Origin: Mesostigma viride
Lineage: Eukaryota > Streptophyta > Mesostigmatophyceae > Mesostigmatales > Mesostigmataceae
Length of the DNA: 44,302 nt
Direction: 5' to 3'
NCBI GenBank assembly: GCA_009746045.1
Contig: RPFO01001331.1
Coordinates: forward strand, 1-44,302
Shown piece after piece: positions 39,282-44,302 of the stretch. The position numbers and the translations under genes are program-made. The notes beneath the pieces were generated by a model. That model saw only the letters and a list, made by a program, of their open reading frames with translations. It did not search any database and was not told the origin of the DNA. Every line of letters starts with the position of its first letter. Position 1 is the first letter of the stretch.

Positions 39282-41603
39282 ATGTCAGAGCCTACCCCTC
39301 CGGCTGAGAGCCCGCTGCCGTCCCGCCCCTACCGGACCCTGAGCTGTACTTCGAGGCCCTTCCGGGCCGCTGGGTGTCACGGTCCAGTTTTCCGGGTGGC
39401 ATCGTGCAGCCGGCCCTCCAGGCCCAACATGCGGGTTTAGTCAGGGCTGCTCTCTTCGGGGTCACGTGGTACGGTCCCTCCCCTGCTGAACCGCACCAGC
39501 TTGTTTTGCACGGGTTCGACGATGCCGGGCACTGTTTGTTAGAATGTGGCTCCAGCTGTCCAGCCTTGGGACAGATAGCTGCGGTTCTCCAGTGCCCCGG
39601 GTGTTTTCCTACCTTTCTACCCCTGTGGGCCGCTCCTGCCTACGGGATGTGTTCCCCTGGCTTCCGGCCGAGGGTGATGCGGAAATAGATGAGAACCCCT
39701 GCGACCTTCTACGGGCAGTAGAGTTCATGGAGATAGCAGACCAGACAGCGGGCGTAGGATTGGGCGACCCTACTCCTACGGACGCGCCGGTAGAGGCACA
39801 GTATTCTCCTGAGTATTCGGCCTCCCCTGCGGCGTCCTCCTCTTCAGTGTCGGCGCCTTCCCCTGTCCCGTCTTCACCGAGGTCGGTCCTGTGCGCATCG
39901 GTGGAGCCTACCCCTTTGGGCTCTGGTCGTGAGCCTGATCCTCTTTCGGCGACAGTTTCTGCGATGCAGGCGCAGATCCAGTCCCTGACGGCGGCCTTCG
40001 GGGCCTTCATGGCGGCCCAGGCGCACGCTCCAGCCACGCCAGGTGGGGTGTCTGCCGCAGCTGTGCCCCCTTCCCCTTCGGTCGCCTCGACGTCTACGGG
40101 TCCGTCTGTGCCGCGCGAGCCCTCGGCGGCTGCGGTTCCCTCTGTTGCTGCGGCTCCTACGCCTTCGGCTACCTCTGCGCCTGCTACTGACGTACCTGCG
40201 CCTCGGCGCGAGTCCGCCGTCCCAGCGGCCGCGCCCGTCGCCGCCGCGTCCGAGCCGCCCACCACGTCAGCGCCGCCCTCGCGGGGTTTCTTCAGCGACC
40301 CGGGCGGTCTTCCCAGGCTTTGGGAGGGCGGTCCTCCGCAGAGGATCCCGGTGCCTGACTGGAGCTTGGACGGTAACCAGTCGTATGCCGGATTGCCTGT
40401 CCCCACGGGCCCTATTTTCAACATGTGGCCTGGTGGTGCTCCGCCCCCAGAGACCGGCGCGCCAGTTGCGGAGGCGGGTCCGTCGCGACCCCCTGCGGCA
40501 TCGGGTCCGACGCGGCCCCCTGTTGTACCGGCGCCGTCTGCGTCTGTGCCGGTTCCTACCCCTTCGTCGGCCCCTGTCCCTTCGGCCCCGCGGTCTTTGG
40601 CTGCGGTTGTTCGGTCCAGTGGCTCTGACCCGCGCGCCACCCGCGCTGCCGATTCCCTTCGGGAGTTGTCAGAGGGCGATCGGGATCGGGCCCCTTCTGT
40701 GGTGCATGCGACTCCGGAGTCGCGCGACACGCCTGTCTTTGGGTATGGTATGTCTGCGCTCGCTGCCGCCAGTGTGACCTGCCGCGCGCCTCCGCCGAGC
40801 TTGCCATTTCGCCCATGTCCTACGGGTTCTCCCAGGTGTGTCGGGCGCCGCGGGACCGTGGCCTACCAGTTGAGACTGATCGGCCTCCTTTCGACATGGT
40901 TATTTTAGCTGATCCGGTGTTCCAGGGTGAGATCCTGGTTCGGCGCGTCCTGTATCGCTGGGCTAGGCGCCACAATGACTTGGACACCTACGGCGGGTTC
41001 CAGTGGGCTTACCCTCCGCCTCTGGGCATTATGGCCTCAGATGCCCTTACGGTAGAGTTTCCTGCGGTGCCGGGTGCCACGTACAGCACGGTCCTTCAGC
41101 CCATCCTAGAGTGGGATGCCCGTCGTCCAGCGCCCATCCCGGGCCAGGGTTTGGACTCTCGGGGTCATCCTCCTCCCCGGGCTAGCGACTACCTCGAGAC
41201 GTTCGGGTCGCGACAGTGTGCCCGCCGGTGGCGCTCCCGTGAGATTCGGCATATCCGGTTGTGGCCGTCCAACGTGGAGCCCCTGGTAGATCTGTTTTTC
41301 CCGACGGGTATGCGCCCTCGGATCCGGTACCATCGCCTGCTCCTGCGGGCTCTCTGCCTGATCGCGGTAGAGCCTTTCCTACGCCTCTTTGCCTGTGGTT
41401 TCCTGGACTGGGCCCGGGGCCAGGTCGTTCTTACGCAGCATAGGTATTACTGGGCCTTCCTGGGTCTTTTTCCTGACGGCGTGTGGGCCGATGTTTTCCT
41501 CACTGTAGATAGGCACGACAATGCTGAGGATGTGTCTCACTACCAGGCGTACCTGGATGTCCTGCTGGCCTCCCGTGGTACCTACCAGACGGATGGCCAT
41601 TAG
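39282..41603 (+). CDS. Ty3 ORF3 between pol and 3' LTR, function unknown
   Basis: GC-rich coding-like block, about 770 codons with frame changes near 39320, 39590 and 40800. N-terminal ~110 codons: compact, Cys- and Trp-containing (FGVTWYGPSP, CLLECGSSC, QCPGCFPTF, so a Cys cluster of CX3C and CX2C type). Middle ~330 codons: Ala/Pro/Ser/Thr-rich linker with a short helix (AMQAQIQSLTAAFGAFMAAQ). C-terminal ~260 codons (40815-41603): globular, Trp/Tyr/Arg-rich (YRWARRHNDLDTYGGFQWAYPPP, FLDWARGQ, YYWAFLGLFPDGVWADVF). No signal peptide, furin-like site or clear membrane anchor, so no support for an envelope role. Same orientation as pol. Its base composition differs from gag-pol, suggesting a separate origin. 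Confidence 0.6.
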
Positions 41604-41960
41604 ATAGAGGGCCTTAGGCCCGACCTGAGGGTGTTGTCCCTCCGGTATATAGAGTCGCCCTCACGTTCTGGCCAGTTGACTGGTCGTTCTTGGTCCTTGG
41701 TACTGATTTGTTTACTCTGTGTGTCCTGCCCAGTGCCGTTCCCCCCGGCAAGGACTTTGTTCCAGGCAGTTAGGGGAACCTACCACCAGGCTTGGTGCTG
41801 GCTAACCCTACACCTCCCGGCGTGGTGGTGGAGACCGAGTTAATACGTTGGTGCTTGTATCTTGGATGGTCTGCCGACTGTGTTGGTGTGTGCTGGGTGC
41901 ATTAGGTTTCCTACCCCTTGTTTTCCTCCCTGTGCGTAGGGAGAGGGCTCCCTACCTTTG
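41604..41960 (+). other. Ty3 3' untranslated region
   Basis: No conserved frame between ORF3 and the polypurine tract. Short ORFs only. Confidence 0.6.
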
Positions 41961-41971
41961 TGGGGGGGAGG
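41961..41971 (+). other. Polypurine tract
   Basis: TGGGGGGGAGG directly precedes the TGTTAC start of the 3' LTR, the required position and composition for plus-strand primer formation by RNase H. Confidence 0.85.
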
Positions 41972-42543
41972 TGTTACGTCGCGTAACAATTCGTTGTAGT
42001 TACGGACGTAAATTAGGTCTTTTGCCTCGGTTGTCCCTAGGTTTACGTGTAGCTCCTACCGGGACATTATTGTCCTCGTAACAGTACTGTGGTACATTGG
42101 GTGCCGTTGGGCGCCGCGCCGCGTACTTTACTAGTGGTCCTGATCCTTTGGTAGAATGTAGTGGACCAGCGTGCATCTGTAGATGTAGTGGACCAGCGTG
42201 CATCTGTAGGCGAGGGCCATGTCGGCCCGAGCGTGTTGGACCGTTGGTGACCATTTATGCACGTTCTACCCCTCGTGTGTGCACTCGGCGTGTGTTAAAT
42301 GAATTAACACATTTAGGCTTGGGTCACGGCAGTGTAGTTGTGTTTCCTTCCTCTATTCCTGGAGTAAACGGGTTTTGGTAAATGGTTGTATGGCGTATTA
42401 TAGTAACACATACGTTAATGCATTGAGATCAGCTCCGTCACGTTCGTCTTTCGCTAGGGGTTTGAGTAGAGGAGGCCTGACCAGTTTAGGTAGTATCAGG
42501 CCCATTAGAGGTAGAGGTGGTGGTAGATATCCAAGACGTAACA
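41972..42543 (+). repeat. 3' LTR (572 bp), uninterrupted
   Basis: TGTTACGTC...GACGTAACA. It serves as the empty-site reference for the hAT insertion in the 5' LTR (GCCCGAGC occurs once, at 42225-42232). Relative to the 5' LTR I count two substitutions (TATTACAG/TATTATAG and GGTGGAGG/GGTGGTGG) and five short indels. Confidence 0.95.
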
Positions 42544-42548
42544 GCATG
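42544..42548. other. Target-site duplication of the Ty3 element, right (GCATG)
   Basis: Identical to 18691-18695. Confidence 0.92.
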
Positions 42549-44190
42549 GTCCCCATCCCAACGTAAGGTGCATCACATTGATGGCCCTGCCATCACCTAG
42601 CAGTGTGCCACCCCTCTCCACCTCAACCTACTCTGAAAGGCCTGGGCCCCAACAAACCTTTCAAGACATGGCACTCCTCAAAGAAGGCAACCCCTCAAAG
42701 AAGGCGAGGCAGTTTAGGTCTAGGGGGCTTTGGGTAAGTTAAAAGATGATAGAGTTCACTAACACAGGCCATGGCAACGACAACCTGCTTCACCCGCTGC
42801 ATCCATACACCACAAGCCATAAACTGCACAGCCTGGCATGATTGCCTAAGGGTCACGTGATCCAAGATGCCCTTCAGGCGCACCCCAGCACACCGGCCCA
42901 TCCTCACCACCCCACTGGTCATAGTCATCTACAGTGGCATCAAACTCCTCTAGGACAGAGTGCAGTAAAGGCAACATAGACGTCCTGACACAATTGAATA
43001 AGAACGTGGCTGCTACCTACTGCCCTTAAAAAAAATGTCGATTGCTTGCACACATACGCATTCAATTCTTCAAGCAAGCATGCTAACACCTTCACAGCAC
43101 ATCCCAAGGTTGACATCCATCGAGCTTTGTCAACAAGCATGACTTCCTGATGCAAACTTAGCTGTCAAGCTAGGAGAGGAAAGCTAGGTAAAGAGGTGAG
43201 ATAGACCCCCCCACAGCACCTTCCTGCACCAAAACCATGACAATATCATCCAGAGCTTGCTAAATACGTACAGCTAACCGGTAGCGGGCGACCTTGCAGT
43301 CCAGGTTCAGCGCAAACATCTCGTGTCAGCACCTGCCGGAGATGGCGGACGCGAACCCACAATGCTTTTAAAGCGAGTCATAAGACTATTTCGGGGAGCG
43401 GTGAACGGCTTGGAACACCGAAGGTATGCCGCGACAAAAGCCTGAAGTTTTTCTCGGAAATACACGCCTGGATGTGGATAAGGGCACCGTTGTCGTGCTT
43501 GTGCTTGCGTTGCGAGCAGGCAACCAGTGTTTCTTGCAGTGTCGAGCAGTAACAGATGGTGGCGCGAGAGCAATATGTGACTTTTAAATCATGGCTACAC
43601 AGCTTACACCTCCGCAGGCATGTTGGAACAAGCCCCGCCATGCCGTGAGCCGAAAAAAAGGAAGAAACGCATCAAGCAAGGACGGTCGTAAACGTCACTG
43701 AAAACAGCAAAATCTGACCTGCCGGCAGGTAATGCGACAGCCTGGAAAATGTGATTCGTTTCTCGAAAAACTGATCAGCGCTCGTGAAAGTAGACTTGAA
43801 GCCCATTCGGATTCGACCTTTTGGGAATTGTGAGCTTCCAACAAAAAAGTTTCCCCCACAATTAATAAACATGCATTTTCGCTGCCAATTCCAGATCTGG
43901 CTGACACAAAAAAATCAGCGTCTCAGTTTGCGAATTATTTTGACGCATGAACATACGCGAATAATATCTACCATGCATCATCGCAAAGCAGGAGAGTTTA
44001 CGCGTCGTTTGCATCCATCGCAGCGACTTAACATGCATAATTGACTTTGACTGATATTCCGGCGGACATAGGGTCGACAGCCATGCGAGGTGGAATTTTT
44101 CTGGTCCCGTCGTCCTCAACGCGACGCGTTCGCGCCAAAATTCCCAGGATCTCATGTAACCGGACGGACCGATTTTAGGTGATGTGGTCG
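42549..44190. other. Right flank of the Ty3 insertion, no gene assigned
   Basis: Two minus-strand stretches have protein-like composition: 42695-43155 (two adjoining frames with DHVTLRQSCQAVQF and EVMLVDKARWMSTLG) and 43378-43641 (Cys/His-rich, CLRRCKLCSHDLKVTYC). Neither matches a family I recognise and no exon structure is convincing. They could be exons of a decayed minus-strand gene cut by the Ty3 element. A perfect 14-bp palindrome ACCTGCCGGCAGGT lies near 43718. The rest is unassigned. Confidence 0.4.
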
Positions 44191-44302
44191 TGATGCATGG
44201 GAGGAGCATCGCCGGCCAGGGTCTGGCTTGGCGGCAATGCCCTTCACCGCCTGCCGGGCGGCCGTGAGGCCTGCGTTGTTTTGCAGGACCTCGATGGCGA
44301 TG
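44191..44302 (-). pseudogene. LINE ORF1 fragment, runs off the window
   Basis: Closely matches 16437-16539 (from GGGAGGAGCATCGCCGGCC to CTCGATGGCGATG), the coiled-coil part of the LINE ORF1 of copies 1 and 2, on the minus strand. The rest would lie beyond the right edge. Confidence 0.88.

Larger units (their letters stand above)
18696..42543 (+). mobile_element. Ty3-type LTR retrotransposon with chromodomain and nested insertions
   Basis: One element bounded by GCATG duplications. Order: 5' LTR (split by hAT), primer-binding region, leader with small ORF, gag, protease, RT (split by LINE), RNase H, integrase with chromodomain-like tail, GC-rich ORF3, polypurine tract, 3' LTR. The RT-RNaseH-IN order marks Ty3 type as opposed to Copia type. 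Removing the insertions leaves roughly 10.8 kb. The LTRs differ by two substitutions and about five small indels, so insertion was recent, and every nested insertion is younger still. The many frame breaks conflict with that youth unless some are sequencing indels or the copy was mobilised in trans. Confidence 0.93.

Noticed and set aside
39609-40730. 373-codon minus-strand ORF opposite ORF3
   Set aside because: Long because of high GC and lack of stop complements; low-complexity Gly/Ala/Thr. The plus strand has the better protein features and matches the element's orientation.
39282-41603. Envelope gene (retrovirus-like element)
   Set aside because: No signal peptide, cleavage motif, fusion peptide or clear membrane anchor; only the position would suggest it.

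Overview
This is nuclear DNA from a eukaryote with a large, repeat-rich genome. Evidence: spliceosomal GT-AG introns, minisatellites, and five classes of eukaryotic transposable element (chromodomain Ty3 LTR retrotransposon, APE-type LINE with an RRM-like ORF1, ORF1-only LINE relatives, CACTA and hAT DNA transposons). The mix fits a green or charophyte-like alga best. That is an inference: nothing here fixes the species, and no prokaryotic operon, rRNA or canonical tRNA was found.

Layout. 1-1293: non-coding, with a minus-strand tRNA-like Pol III unit and a ~150 bp direct duplication. 1294-3632: a large G-rich minisatellite running into its diverged reverse complement. 3637-4101: six copies of a short palindrome built on GTCTCGCTGCAGCGAGAC. 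4179-12678: a multi-exon plus-strand gene of unknown function (Ser/Arg/Pro-rich, coiled-coil, acidic and Lys-rich regions). Relatives of the palindrome recur in four of its introns and once in an exon. 12679-18690: non-coding DNA with LINE debris, including two ORF1 copies facing each other tail to tail.

18691-42548 is one Ty3-type element with a GCATG target duplication, about 99% identical LTRs and a nest of later insertions. A 1.5 kb hAT element (8-bp TSD) sits in the 5' LTR. A ~5.7 kb LINE on the minus strand sits in the RT codons, with a 10-bp TSD; removing it restores the RT frame exactly. That LINE is split by a 5.7 kb non-autonomous CACTA element with a 2-bp TSD, which carries a 50-bp G-rich satellite with a 398-bp higher-order repeat, a polypyrimidine satellite and a LINE fragment. 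Two parts of the Ty3 element are unusual: a small leader ORF resembling the RNase H1/viroplasmin hybrid-binding domain, and a GC-rich third ORF of ~2.3 kb between pol and the 3' LTR. 42549-44302 is flanking DNA ending in another LINE ORF1 fragment.

Almost every coding unit has single-base frame breaks, often at homopolymers. The LTR pair differs more by indels than by substitutions. Part of the apparent decay may therefore be consensus indel error, and exon and ORF limits are best read as homology blocks.
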